Shown one piece after another: positions 63,711 to 64,000 of a stretch of 64,000 nt of DNA (position 1 is the first letter of the stretch; each line of letters begins with the position of its first letter). A model generated the notes under the pieces. The model did not search any database and was not told where the DNA came from. It was given only the letters and a program-made list of their open reading frames with translations. Source of the stretch: Psychroserpens damuponensis (GTDB lineage: Bacteria; Bacteroidota; Bacteroidia; Flavobacteriales; Flavobacteriaceae); assembly GCF_000826655.1 (NCBI RefSeq), contig NZ_JXJO01000016.1, positions 297,001-361,000 on the forward strand, written 5' to 3'. The position numbers were made by a program, and so were the translations under genes.

Positions 63711-64000
63711 TTAGTTTCTAATAACGCTTAGTTCGGTTTCTAAAGTGGCTTTAGCATTGGCTTGCTCATCAGTTAATGTTGTGTTTAGCAAATTATTGCT
63801 TTCGTAAGGGTCGTTACTTAAGTTGTAAAATTCTTGTGTGCCATTAGCATACGTTATCAGCTTATAGCTTCCGTTGTTTATCGCCCAATTATTAACGTTT
63901 CCATCGTCTTTTTCGGCATATTGAAACGTTCTTATAGTAGTGTCTTCAGTAAGTAAGGATTTAAAACTTTTACTATCGTTAATTTGGTCTGTGCCAACAC
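63711..64000 (-). CDS. Sulfatase, C-terminal part
   Basis: The gene is cut by the right window edge; 96 C-terminal residues are visible, ending at TAA 63711-63713. The stretch NNGSYKLITYANGTQEFYNLSNDPYESNNLL is the C-terminal pattern of arylsulfatases (YKLI...ELYDLxxDPxExxNL). The catalytic formylglycine motif lies beyond the window, so the class of sulfated substrate cannot be told. It is the first gene of the sulfatase neighbourhood to the right, about 60 bp from the TetR gene. Confidence 0.7.
   Translation of the reverse strand, partial: VGTDQINDSKSFKSLLTEDTTIRTFQYAEKDDGNVNNWAINNGSYKLITYANGTQEFYNLSNDPYESNNLLNTTLTDEQANAKATLETELSVIRN

Overview
The window is a low-GC (roughly one third G+C by eye) bacterial chromosome segment whose content fits a marine-type member of the Flavobacteriaceae (Bacteroidota). 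The evidence is TAnnTTTG promoter -7 elements, many SPII lipoproteins, carboxypeptidase-regulatory-like (CarboxypepD_reg) domains, a YtxJ bacillithiol-system protein, a small Bacteroidota-type SRP RNA, Mqo, FahA, DUF1015 and DUF3857 proteins, and near absence of Shine-Dalgarno sequences. No tRNA or rRNA gene, CRISPR array, transposase or phage gene was found.

Region 1-46.5 kb is mostly housekeeping. It holds a DEDDh/GIY-YIG nuclease, the PLP homeostasis protein, 3-hydroxybutyryl-CoA dehydrogenase, a Gfo/Idh oxidoreductase, Pcm, SmpB, DeoC, Mqo, ClpB, a multi-PAS kinase with its receiver, FahA, GlyA, a glutaminyl cyclase, the SRP RNA, a transaldolase-family aldolase, an ABC-F ATPase, a fasciclin protein and a KatG/ankyrin pair. 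Two unusual loci interrupt it. One is a four-helix-bundle (23S-IVS type) gene next to seven ACTGAAC tandem units. The other is a 249-bp repeat array at 28.85-29.43 kb whose third copy appears to contain a hydrolase gene.

Region 46.5-64 kb is accessory. From left to right it holds: a TrxB-like flavoprotein; a minus-strand metal(loid) cassette (sigma factor, thioredoxin, permease, MerT-like, MerP-like, ArsO-like) whose soluble and transport parts nearly all carry adjacent-cysteine pairs and which is bracketed by two copies of the same gene fragment; a decayed alpha/beta hydrolase; a two-gene Hachiman anti-phage system (HamA/HamB); and three regulator-plus-enzyme modules with visible palindromic operators (HxlR with two SDRs and an NTF2-like protein; TetR with a haloalkane-dehalogenase-like operon; TetR with an SDR). 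The right edge cuts a sulfatase gene.

The most striking genome-scale signal is the 9-mer CTTCGGAAA/TTTCCGAAG. I count 25 copies, plus 8 partial CTTCGGAA copies, on both strands, in genes and between genes and in all three reading frames, where fewer than one 9-mer is expected. Nothing between 46,915 and 62,745 carries it, which matches the accessory block.

Positions were read by eye. Family names rest on recognised motifs, not on database searches.
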